Origin: Laspinema olomoucense D3b
Lineage (GTDB): Bacteria > Cyanobacteriota > Cyanobacteriia > Cyanobacteriales > Laspinemataceae
NCBI RefSeq assembly: GCF_025370785.1
Contig: NZ_JAMXFA010000004.1
Coordinates: 22,696-86,695 of the forward strand
Direction of reading: 5' to 3'
Length of the DNA stretch: 64,000 nt
Part shown: one piece after another, positions 18,535-26,258 of the stretch
Position numbering within the stretch: the stretch's first letter is position 1
Layout of the letters: the number at the start of each line of letters is the position of its first letter
Made by a program: the position numbers and the translations under genes
Notes under the pieces: generated by a model
Database searches by the model: none
Seen by the model: the letters and a program-made list of their open reading frames with translations, nothing else
What the model was told of the DNA's origin: nothing

Positions 18535-19047
18535 ATGACAAACATCCCTCATCCCGACTCTCAAACGGTTACCGTCAATTGCGCCATCGTCACGATTAGC
18601 GACACGCGCACCCCAGAAACAGACCGCAGCGGGCAATTGATTCAAGAGTTACTGCTCCAAAACGCTCATGCTGTGGCGGATTATACGATTCTTCCCGATG
18701 AACCGGCCCTGATTCAGGCCCATCTAATCGCCCTGGGTCAGCGTCCGGAGTTGGAGGCGGTAATTTTTAATGGGGGAACTGGGATCGCGCCGAGGGATAC
18801 GACTTATGATGCGATCGCACTTTTGTTAGAGAAGACTTTACCCGGTTTTGGGGAAATCTTTCGCGCCTTAAGCTATCAAGAAATCGGGTCGCGGGCGATC
18901 GCCTCACGGGCGATCGCTGGCCTTTATCAATCTAAGTTAATTTTCTCCATCCCCGGTTCCACTGGGGCCGTCAAACTTGCCCTCATCCAGCTCATTTTAC
19001 CCGAATTAATTCACCTCACTCAACAGGTAAAATCCCCGGGACATTGA
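18535..19047 (+). CDS. moaB: Molybdenum cofactor biosynthesis protein, MoaB/MogA family
   Basis: The 170-residue protein has the MoaB/MogA fold motifs: CAIVTISDTRTPETDRSG near the start, the substrate loop FNGGTGIAPRDTTYDAI, then LPGFGEIFR and FSIPGSTGAVKLAL. MogA-type enzymes adenylylate molybdopterin before metal insertion, whereas MoaB in some bacteria is inactive; the GGTG and D residues are intact here. It starts 48 bases after psb28 and is followed by a terminator. Confidence 0.93.
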   Translation: MTNIPHPDSQTVTVNCAIVTISDTRTPETDRSGQLIQELLLQNAHAVADYTILPDEPALIQAHLIALGQRPELEAVIFNGGTGIAPRDTTYDAIALLLEKTLPGFGEIFRALSYQEIGSRAIASRAIAGLYQSKLIFSIPGSTGAVKLALIQLILPELIHLTQQVKSPGH

Positions 19048-19194
19048 GGCGGTCATTTTCTATCTCTCTCCAAAAGCCTAGCCCGCCCAAAACCCCCTTG
19101 TTTAGGTCCCCCACCGACGCCCAAAATTCCCGGTTTGTCCAGGGATCAACCTTTAATTGAGCTTATTTATTAACCTTAAAATTAAAATTTGTCA

Positions 19195-19215
19195 ATGCCC
19201 TAAAGGCATTTTTTT
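19195..19215 (+). terminator. Rho-independent terminator after moaB
   Basis: ATGCC pairs with GGCAT across CTAAA and is followed by seven T residues. It ends the psb28-moaB transcript. From here to 19578 I see no gene. Confidence 0.75.
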
Positions 19216-19578
19216 AAGTTTCATCTCCCCAGAGCAAACACCCCAGGCGGTAGAGTGGAACCGGAATGAATGTAGGCCATGATAACCCTAATCCGATGGA
19301 CTGACGATTTTGGCCGTTTTTAATCAACCCGGGACCTGCTACAAAAGCGAGTAAGGGCTAACCGGGCGATCGCCACCCATCGGGTCATCCATCCCGGGAG
19401 TTTTGTGGGCCTGATTGTCTGCTAATCTCCATAATTTCACTTCCCCAAGCCCATATCTGACCTGAGTTTATCCCTGCGTTGGATATTCTACATCCGAGTC
19501 ATCACAAGCCTTTCAGGGGAAAATCCTCGCCTTTTATGTAATTACCGCCATATTTTATACAGAAATTCAGAGCTGGTT

Positions 19579-19614
19579 CTCAGTAGTTTTACGGAAAACC
19601 GTATAATTACTGAG
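19579..19614. promoter_or_regulatory. Inverted repeat upstream of the RTX gene
   Basis: CTCAGTA (19579-19585) pairs with TACTGAG (19608-19614), and the inner TACGG/CCGTA arms also pair around AAAA. The element lies 60 bases before the start codon. It may be an operator or a leader hairpin; nothing indicates which factor would bind. Confidence 0.45.
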
Positions 19615-19674
19615 AATAAAATTATCCAAATCTGGGCAAGCTCAAACTTAATAATATTTAACAGGAGGAAAAAA

Positions 19675-22380
19675 ATGGTAGCCATCAACGGTACAGATGC
19701 CAACAACGCACTAGAACCCTTACCCGCTCAGTCCGAAATTTTACTGGGACCCAATGGCAATGATACGATTCTGGGCAGTCCAGTCGATGATGTGATTGAG
19801 GGCAATCCTGGCTCAAACTACATTAAAGGGCAGGAGGGTAACGATTCCCTGTATGCAGGACCCGATGAGGATACCCTGCTGGGCGGCCCCGGTAATGATG
19901 TCTTGGTGGGCAAAACCGGAAATAACCTCCTGTATGGTCACGAAGGAAGCGACTTCATCTATGGGATTGCTGGGAACAATATCCTGTTTGGAAATCAGGG
20001 GAACGACTGGTTAGTCGGGGGCGAGAACAACGACATTATTTATGGCGGACAGGATGAGGATACGGTTTTTGGGGGCAACGGTGATGACCTGCTCTATGGC
20101 GACAAAGGGAACGATACCCTCTTGGGCAACGAAGGGAACGATACCCTCTATGGCGAGGGAGGAAATAACCTGTTATATGGGAATAGGGGCAATGATTTAT
20201 TAGTGGGCAATGGGGCCCAGGATACCCTCTATGGTGGACAAGATGATGATACGCTCTCCGGTGGCGACGGAAATGACCTGCTCTCTGGAGACAAAGGGAA
20301 CGACATTTTATTTGGGAAGGGAGGAAACGACAGCCTGTATGGTGGAGAGGGGGATGATCAGCTCTTTGGAGATGAAGGGAACAACTGGTTAAACGGTAAC
20401 GGAGGAAACGATAGTCTCTATGGTGGAGATGGTAATGATACTTTGTATGTCGAAGAAGGAAATAATTTTCTCGCCGGGGGTGGGGGAAATGATCTCCTAG
20501 TTGCTGGTTTCGGGAGCGATAGGTTAATCGGAGGAGAAGGGAGCGATCGCATCGTCCTAGAGCGGGGGACCGGAAGTTTCACCCGCAGTGAAGCAAATCT
20601 GATTGTTGATTTTACCTTCGGCGAAGATGAAATCGAACTCATCAATGAACTCCGGTTTGAGAATTTAAACTTTATAGAAGAAGGTGACGGAAATTCCGTC
20701 AAGACTATTATCCAAGATAAGCGGACTGGGGAATATTTAGCGATCTTGCAGGGAGTGAGAAAAGTAGACATAGAAGCGACTCCCAGCGCTTTTATTGAGC
20801 CACCTCCGCCTCCTGATAGTGAGCCGGTGCTGTTTTTTCCGCCGAGTAATCCCATTCCCCCTGCGCCTCGTGAAGTCTTTGTGGTGAATGAGACCACTCC
20901 CCTAGGGGCGATACCTATAATTTCTCCCGATGAAAATTCCGGTAATAGTGAGTATTCCCTGTTAGATGTCATCGATAGTGAGGGAAAGTCAGTATCAAAT
21001 CTATTTGAACTCGATGCAGAAACTGGGGAGATTTTACTCACCAACACCGAGAACTTGAGCGATCACGATTATTTCGAGATTGAAATTGCCCTTGCTGACT
21101 CGGTAACCGAGACAGAAACTTTGGAGACATACCGGGTTTATACCTCAATTCAAACGGCGATCGCCGAAGCGAATGAGGGAGACACCATTGTTGTGAGTAG
21201 CGGAACCTACTCTGAACTCCTGGAAATCAATAAAGGCTTAACAATTAAAGGGTTTCATGCAGGTGTAGCCGGAAACGATAGCACTCGCGGGACGGATGAG
21301 ACGATGATTTCCACGGAAGCCGGTGGAACCAGTATTAGAATTCTCGCCAGTAATGTCACCCTGGATGGCATTGAGACCAACGGAGATATTATAGCCGTAC
21401 AACCGGATAATGGGACAGCGGTTGAAAATCTGGTCATTCAGAATGTGCGAGTTTTTGATGCTTTAGATGGCATCAATTTAGAGGATGCAGCCACGGCAAC
21501 GGTGGAGAATAATTTGATTCAAGGCAGTGGCGGGATTGTCTTGGGACTATTTGACTCCAATATGAGTGCGATCGTTCGCAATAACATCCTCGAATCGGTG
21601 GATTTTGGCATTTTGGGGTCTTTGTCTGAGTCTGAAGTTGCAGACAATCAGGTGAGATTAGGGGAGAATCGCAATTTATCGGATTTACCAGTCGGCGTAG
21701 AGCCCGAGGGGATGGGGATTAAGCTGACTTCTAATTCTGAGAATGTCACCCTGGCGAATAATGCGATCGAGAATGCACCCGTGGGGATAGTGGTTGAACC
21801 GGAAGTGACAAATGCGTTCCTGGAGAACAACAGTTTTAGCAGTACCCCCGAGGAAATCCGGGTGATGGCGTCGAATAATCCGGCAATAGCTGTGGTGGAT
21901 AATCAACCTCTGATTAATATTATTACAGGTTCTAGCGCTGCGGACAGTTTGCAAGGCACCGATGGGAATGACCTATTGTTCCCTGGAGATGGGGTGGATA
22001 CACTCACAGGTGGAAAAGGTCAAGATATCTTTGTGTATGCCACGGTGAATTCCCCGGGGACTGCCAGCGATCGCATTACAGATTTTACTTTTGGATCGGG
22101 TGGAGATGCGATCGCCTTTACCGAGAATCTGTCTGGTGTATCCGGGGGAACCCCAGTCACCCTGTCCAAGGCATCCTTGATAGATGGGACAGAGACGGTG
22201 ATTGTGGATACTCAGGCTAGTATTTTAGCCATAACTAGCAGTAATGCTCGGATTGGCTATGCCTCGGATACGGGAAAACTGTATATCGATGATGATGGAG
22301 ATTTTACCTCCGGCGCGATCGCCCGTGTCGATCTGGGGACCGGCAACGTAACCGCCGATAATATCATGTTTTTGAATTGA
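19675..22380 (+). CDS. Secreted RTX calcium-binding protein with cadherin-like and beta-helix regions
   Basis: The 901-residue protein begins directly with RTX nonapeptides (GNDTLYGGxGxD type), which fill residues about 25-290 and bind calcium as a beta roll. An acidic linker and a Pro-rich stretch (PPPPPDSEP) follow, then a cadherin-like fragment (ELDAETGEILL). A right-handed beta-helix region (about 480-745) starts with SIQTAIAEANEGDTIVVSSG. A last RTX-like C-terminal region (about 755-901) has DGVDTLTGGKGQDIFVY. There is no Sec signal peptide, and the C-terminal layout fits export by a type I system; none is encoded in the window. A strong AGGAGG precedes the ATG. A second RTX protein is at 58547. 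Confidence 0.92.
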   Translation: MVAINGTDANNALEPLPAQSEILLGPNGNDTILGSPVDDVIEGNPGSNYIKGQEGNDSLYAGPDEDTLLGGPGNDVLVGKTGNNLLYGHEGSDFIYGIAGNNILFGNQGNDWLVGGENNDIIYGGQDEDTVFGGNGDDLLYGDKGNDTLLGNEGNDTLYGEGGNNLLYGNRGNDLLVGNGAQDTLYGGQDDDTLSGGDGNDLLSGDKGNDILFGKGGNDSLYGGEGDDQLFGDEGNNWLNGNGGNDSLYGGDGNDTLYVEEGNNFLAGGGGNDLLVAGFGSDRLIGGEGSDRIVLERGTGSFTRSEANLIVDFTFGEDEIELINELRFENLNFIEEGDGNSVKTIIQDKRTGEYLAILQGVRKVDIEATPSAFIEPPPPPDSEPVLFFPPSNPIPPAPREVFVVNETTPLGAIPIISPDENSGNSEYSLLDVIDSEGKSVSNLFELDAETGEILLTNTENLSDHDYFEIEIALADSVTETETLETYRVYTSIQTAIAEANEGDTIVVSSGTYSELLEINKGLTIKGFHAGVAGNDSTRGTDETMISTEAGGTSIRILASNVTLDGIETNGDIIAVQPDNGTAVENLVIQNVRVFDALDGINLEDAATATVENNLIQGSGGIVLGLFDSNMSAIVRNNILESVDFGILGSLSESEVADNQVRLGENRNLSDLPVGVEPEGMGIKLTSNSENVTLANNAIENAPVGIVVEPEVTNAFLENNSFSSTPEEIRVMASNNPAIAVVDNQPLINIITGSSAADSLQGTDGNDLLFPGDGVDTLTGGKGQDIFVYATVNSPGTASDRITDFTFGSGGDAIAFTENLSGVSGGTPVTLSKASLIDGTETVIVDTQASILAITSSNARIGYASDTGKLYIDDDGDFTSGAIARVDLGTGNVTADNIMFLN

Positions 22381-22395
22381 TGGCTTGAGGCACAA

Positions 22396-22428
22396 AAAGA
22401 GGGACGCAAATCTGATGCGTCCCTCTTT
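22396..22428. terminator. Bidirectional terminator between RTX gene and ctp gene
   Basis: AAAGAGGGACGCA and TGCGTCCCTCTTT form a perfect 13-base stem with a seven-base loop, flanked by A-rich sequence on one side and T-rich sequence downstream. It sits between two convergent genes and can serve both. Confidence 0.9.
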
Positions 22429-22469
22429 GGCGGGTCTTTTTTGGTTAAAGAATTCCAGAAAAAGGCAGT

Positions 22470-23768
22470 TTACTGAATCGCTAACGGTTTAGCTTGTTGG
22501 ACTTGTGCCAACAACGAAGCAACCGCACGAGCATAGCAGGGGTCATCGGAGGTTCCCCGGAGTTGGGGATTTGCCGCTAAACGGCGTTTGTCTTCAGTGC
22601 TTAAGTCGATCGCGATATCTGGGGTGATACCGAGTTGGGAGATATCAGTCCCATTGGGGGTGTAGTAATGGGCGATCGTCACCGTTAACCCCGATCCATC
22701 GGAGAGGGAATGGACCGACTGCACCAATGCTTTGCCAAAGGTGGAAGTACCAATAATTGTGGCGCGGCGGTTATCTTTGAGTGCACCGGATAAGATTTCG
22801 CTGGCACTGGCGGAGTTTTTATCCACTAAAACCGCCAGAGGTTGCTGAGCGATCGCCGAACGGTTGGCGCGGAAATCTTGACTCCCTCCATTGCGATCGA
22901 CCGTGCGGACAATTTCCCCACTATCTAACCACATCCGAGCGATATCAATGCTGGCGTATAATAAACCGCCCGGATTGCCTCGTAAATCCAGGACAAACGC
23001 ATCCACACCGCGATCGCTCAGTTCCCCAATCGCATGGCGCATTTGTTCCGCCGCATGGGAACTAAACTCCGATAACTGGATATAGCCGACATTAGTTCCG
23101 CCTTCAGCGCGGATATTATATTGAACCGCTTGTAGTTCAATCCGCTCCCGTTTTAAGACGACATCAAATTCTCCTTGAGTCGAGCGATAGACCCGCAAGC
23201 TCACTTCCGTCCCTTCTTTTCCCCGAATCAATTGGGCCGCCTCTTCCACTTTCATCCCTTCAGTGAGGCGATCGTCAATCTGCAAAATTTGGTCCCCCGA
23301 TTGCAGTCCCGCTTTCTTCGCCGGGGAATTTTCGATCGGTTCAACCACAGTAATTTTTTGGGTCTCTGCATTGAGTTCTAAACGCATCCCCACCCCAGAC
23401 ATTTCCCCCGAAGTTTGAGTGGTCAACTCCTCAAACTGTTCTGGGTCTAAAAATCGCGTGTAGGGGTCATCTAATTTCGCTAAAGCAACCCGTACTGCGG
23501 CATAAGCTTGTTCCGGCGAGGAATATTCCTGACTTAACAACTCCGTGCGCGTTGCTTCCCAATCCACCTGATTAAATGAGCCATCCACATAGTCCCGATT
23601 CACGATTTGCCACACTTCATCCACAATCGCCTTGGGACTATTTTGAAGCTGTGCTCGCACCGCCCGAGAGCCAACAGGAGTTAATAAGGTGAGGGCAGCA
23701 GTGGCAGCAAAGGCCCCGCCAAATAGGGCAATTTGCAGCAAAGAGTTCCGTTTTGAGTATTGATTCAT
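22470..23768 (-). CDS. Carboxyl-terminal processing protease (S41 family)
   Basis: This 432-residue serine protease starts with a basic segment and an uncleaved-anchor or signal sequence (about 11-40) ending near AVRAQ, so it acts in the periplasm or thylakoid lumen. A PDZ domain covers about 117-205. The S41 catalytic domain follows, with the Ser-Lys dyad Ser321 in NSASASEI and Lys346 in TFGKALVQ, spaced 25 residues apart as in known Ctp enzymes. Cyanobacteria carry three paralogues; CtpA matures the D1 protein of photosystem II. I cannot assign this one to CtpA, CtpB or CtpC with certainty. It is transcribed alone. Confidence 0.93.
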   Translation of the reverse strand: MNQYSKRNSLLQIALFGGAFAATAALTLLTPVGSRAVRAQLQNSPKAIVDEVWQIVNRDYVDGSFNQVDWEATRTELLSQEYSSPEQAYAAVRVALAKLDDPYTRFLDPEQFEELTTQTSGEMSGVGMRLELNAETQKITVVEPIENSPAKKAGLQSGDQILQIDDRLTEGMKVEEAAQLIRGKEGTEVSLRVYRSTQGEFDVVLKRERIELQAVQYNIRAEGGTNVGYIQLSEFSSHAAEQMRHAIGELSDRGVDAFVLDLRGNPGGLLYASIDIARMWLDSGEIVRTVDRNGGSQDFRANRSAIAQQPLAVLVDKNSASASEILSGALKDNRRATIIGTSTFGKALVQSVHSLSDGSGLTVTIAHYYTPNGTDISQLGITPDIAIDLSTEDKRRLAANPQLRGTSDDPCYARAVASLLAQVQQAKPLAIQ

Positions 23769-24023
23769 GTAAGTTGGGGGATTAGGGGTTTAACGAATAG
23801 AGACAATCTGTTAGAGAATTTAATCCAGAGAAACCAACGGGTTAAAATTGATTGTTTAGACTCTCAAAATTTTCCAGTTGCGGGACTGATAGTCACTCCT
23901 GTTGAGTCGTCGTTAATTTTTCAAATCAGGGTGTATTTTTCCAAGGAAGAGCATTTTTTTTGTCTCAGCCTTACCCCACAATGGGTCTAGTGCGGATCCA
24001 TTCAGACTTAGCTCGAATTCCTC

Positions 24024-24123
24024 CACCGTGCTCGTGAGTAAGACAAGGGCTACTACGTTCTCATAGCAGCGGCAACAATTTCAAGGGCTGGCAACATCTG
24101 CTCCCGTTTGTCTTGGAGCGGTG
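24024..24123. other. Rod-like inverted-repeat segment, candidate structured RNA
   Basis: Within the 805-base spacer 23769-24573, nested complementary blocks line up in order: CACC/GGTG, GCTC/GAGC, AAGACAA/TTGTCTT, GGG/CCC and AGCAG/CTGCT (24024-24069 with 24098-24123). This would give an interrupted hairpin of about 100 bases with an asymmetric internal bulge. A second hairpin, CGGAAAGGGTTTCCG, lies near 24214-24228. An RNA gene is possible, but neither a promoter nor a known family is evident, so the strand is unknown. The rest of the spacer, including purine-rich 24380-24560, shows no gene. Confidence 0.3.
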
Positions 24124-24573
24124 TGTGGCCCTTTAACCCGTAAAGTTATAAAATGGGGTGACAATGGAGTAACCGTCCTTGGTCCCCTGACTAGCAGTGA
24201 CTTCACGAAAACGGAAAGGGTTTCCGGATGACTGAAGCAGTGAGCGTCCCTGAAATCGCCGAATGGATGTTGACACACGGATGATTAGATTGAGGTTGTC
24301 TCTAGTGTAGCTAAAATATTTGTCAAGCGCAGTATGTTCCGATGCAATATTTTTTAAGTTAATCTGTAAATGTTGAAATTCTGTAACGCGGGGAGCCTGG
24401 TTGAACGCTGTGGAATAGATACCCCTGGAGATAGGGCGAACTTAGGGTGAGAGTGAGGAGGAAGGTCCGGTAGAAGGAGACAGTCTGAAGGAGAGTAAGC
24501 AAGACCAAGGAACTGGGACCACTGGCCGGGGTTACCTCCAAGCCACAAGAATTAAGAGCAGGAGAAGGGTGTA

Positions 24574-25359
24574 GTGGAATCTAAAGTACAAACCGTTACC
24601 GCGCGAGGGTGGGGAGAATGGGGGACTGTGGCGATCGCCATTGTGGCCCTTGCTGGAGCCATGATCATGCAGCAGACGCGCCTGGGAAACCCCCGCCTAG
24701 CCCAACTGGACCCCAGACAAGCTGAACAACAAGAAGCCCTCCAAGTCCAAATGTTGAGGCGATCGCCTACCCTCGGTTTCGATAACATGATCGCCAACTA
24801 TGCTTTCCTAAAATGGGTGCAATATTTTGGCGATGAGGAGATCCGAGACCAAATCGGCTATGCCTTAAATAAGGACTACTTCGATGTCATTACCCGCCTC
24901 GATCCCCGCTTCGCCGAAATGTATCCGTTTATCTCCACGGCGGTTTCCTTCGCCCAAGGAGAACCCGAACTTGGGATCCAATATATGGAACGGGGTGTAG
25001 CCACCTTGTCCCCGGAAATCAATCCCAAAGCCTTTCTGGTGTGGCGCTTCAAAGGACTGGATCAACTGCTGTTACTCGGGGATATTCCCGGCAGTATTGA
25101 ATCCCACGAAATGGCGGCCCAATGGACCCTCGGCACAGAGTACGAAGACTATGCAGAACTCTATCAAGGTGCAGCGGACTTCCTGAGAACCCAACCCGAT
25201 AGTACCCGAATTCGCCTGTGGTCCTGGAATGAGGTCTATCAAAATAGTATCAATGAATCGGTTAAACAACGAGCCGAACAAGAAATGCTCAACCTTGGGG
25301 CCTCGAAACAAATCACCGAGGAGGGTCAAGTGATTTTTGTGCTACCGGAGACTCCGTAG
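24574..25359 (+). CDS. Conserved membrane-anchored cyanobacterial protein, TPR-like
   Basis: The 261-residue protein starts at GTG with AGGAG upstream. One hydrophobic segment near the N-terminus (about 17-33, VAIAIVALAGAMIM) should anchor it, with the rest on the outer or lumenal face. The body is helical and ordered like TPR-type repeats (for example LDPRFAEMYPFISTAVSFA, GIQYMERGVATL, GDIPGSIESHEMAAQWTL). I recognise it as the kind of conserved hypothetical protein seen in cyanobacteria but cannot give a function. It is followed nine bases later by the YdcF-family gene, so the two form an operon. Confidence 0.8.
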   Translation: MESKVQTVTARGWGEWGTVAIAIVALAGAMIMQQTRLGNPRLAQLDPRQAEQQEALQVQMLRRSPTLGFDNMIANYAFLKWVQYFGDEEIRDQIGYALNKDYFDVITRLDPRFAEMYPFISTAVSFAQGEPELGIQYMERGVATLSPEINPKAFLVWRFKGLDQLLLLGDIPGSIESHEMAAQWTLGTEYEDYAELYQGAADFLRTQPDSTRIRLWSWNEVYQNSINESVKQRAEQEMLNLGASKQITEEGQVIFVLPETP

Positions 25360-25368
25360 GCGATCGCC

Positions 25369-26079
25369 ATGAAGCAAAAATCCCGTCGGCAACCGACTCC
25401 CTCCAACTTACGAAATAGAGGCAGAGGAAAAAAACAGAAAATTGTCACCTGGGTTATTTTAATCTTTTTCCTGATCCTCAGCATCCTCGGCGGCTTGGCG
25501 GCTGTCCAGATTACCCGCTTACAGTCCGCTGCCTCTGGATCCAGTGATGCTATTTTAGTCCTCGGTGGCAGCATCAAACGAGAAATGTACGTCACCCAAT
25601 TTGCCAAACAGAATCCAGATATTCCCATTGTGATTTCCCAAGGTTCTGCCTCCCCTTGTGTGCAGTTAATTTTCGATCGCGATCGGGCTCCTGCTAAGAA
25701 TGTTTGGTTAGAACGATGCGCCTACTCTACCTTTACCAATTTCACCTTTAGTGGTGAACTCTTAAAACAGTGGGATGTGAAGAAAGTCAAAGTCATCACC
25801 TCCCAAACCCATCTGCCTCGCGCTAAGTGGTTGGCCCACATTCTATTAGGTGCAAAAGGAATTGCCGTAGAAATAGAAACTGTACAGGAAGAAGGCATCC
25901 CTGGCAATAAAGAGTTTTGGCTAAAAACCGCATTAGATGTGACCCGCAGTTTAATTTGGGCCATCATTGAGCCATACTATTCCACCGAATGTCAGCAGGT
26001 AGAACGCCTGAGTGAAATTGATATCACCCAATGGCAATCCGAGGATTATCAATGTGAACATCAAGGTCAGTTGGATTGA
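25369..26079 (+). CDS. YdcF/SanA-like (DUF218) membrane protein
   Basis: The 236-residue protein has an N-terminal basic segment, a single transmembrane helix (about 25-45) and a DUF218 domain: SDAILVLGGSIKREMY at the start, IPIVISQGSA, then STFTNFTFSGELL and VKVITSQTHLPRA. DUF218 proteins are linked to envelope and peptidoglycan-precursor functions in E. coli (ElyC, SanA); the reaction is not established. It lies nine bases after the preceding gene. Its stop codon abuts the microsatellite element at 26084-26258, which separates it from the convergent recJ gene. Confidence 0.88.
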   Translation: MKQKSRRQPTPSNLRNRGRGKKQKIVTWVILIFFLILSILGGLAAVQITRLQSAASGSSDAILVLGGSIKREMYVTQFAKQNPDIPIVISQGSASPCVQLIFDRDRAPAKNVWLERCAYSTFTNFTFSGELLKQWDVKKVKVITSQTHLPRAKWLAHILLGAKGIAVEIETVQEEGIPGNKEFWLKTALDVTRSLIWAIIEPYYSTECQQVERLSEIDITQWQSEDYQCEHQGQLD

Positions 26080-26083
26080 TAGA

Positions 26084-26258
26084 GGGAGGATTGGGGATGG
26101 GGGAGATAGGGGAGATAGGGAGGATGGGGAGGACTGCCATCAGGATGGGGAAGTTTGTAGTAACGACTTGCTGTCGTTTCCTCCCCCATCTCCCCCATCC
26201 TCCCCATCTCCCGTATCTCCCCCATCTCCCCTATCTCCCCTATCTCCCCCCTCTCCCT
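26084..26258. repeat. Composite element: inverted G-rich/C-rich microsatellite arms around a palindrome
   Basis: The left arm (26084-26150) is built of GGGGAGATA/GGGGAGGAT units. The centre (about 26151-26180) is the palindromic repeat TAACGACTTGCTGTCGTT. The right arm (26181-26258) is the complementary CTCCCCCATCTCCCC type. The arms are mutually complementary, so the whole can fold as a long hairpin. The recJ reading frame ends inside the left arm. A larger element of the same design is at 56637-57098. Confidence 0.85.

Noticed and set aside
20418..21047. Minus-strand frame of about 209 codons inside the RTX gene
   Set aside because: It is antisense to a well-supported RTX reading frame, and its Ser/Pro-rich composition is a by-product of the Gly/Asp codons.
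24229..24285. 18-codon ORF MTEAVSVPEIAEWMLTHG
   Set aside because: The frame is too short, lacks a clear ribosome-binding site, and overlaps a region better described as possible structured RNA.
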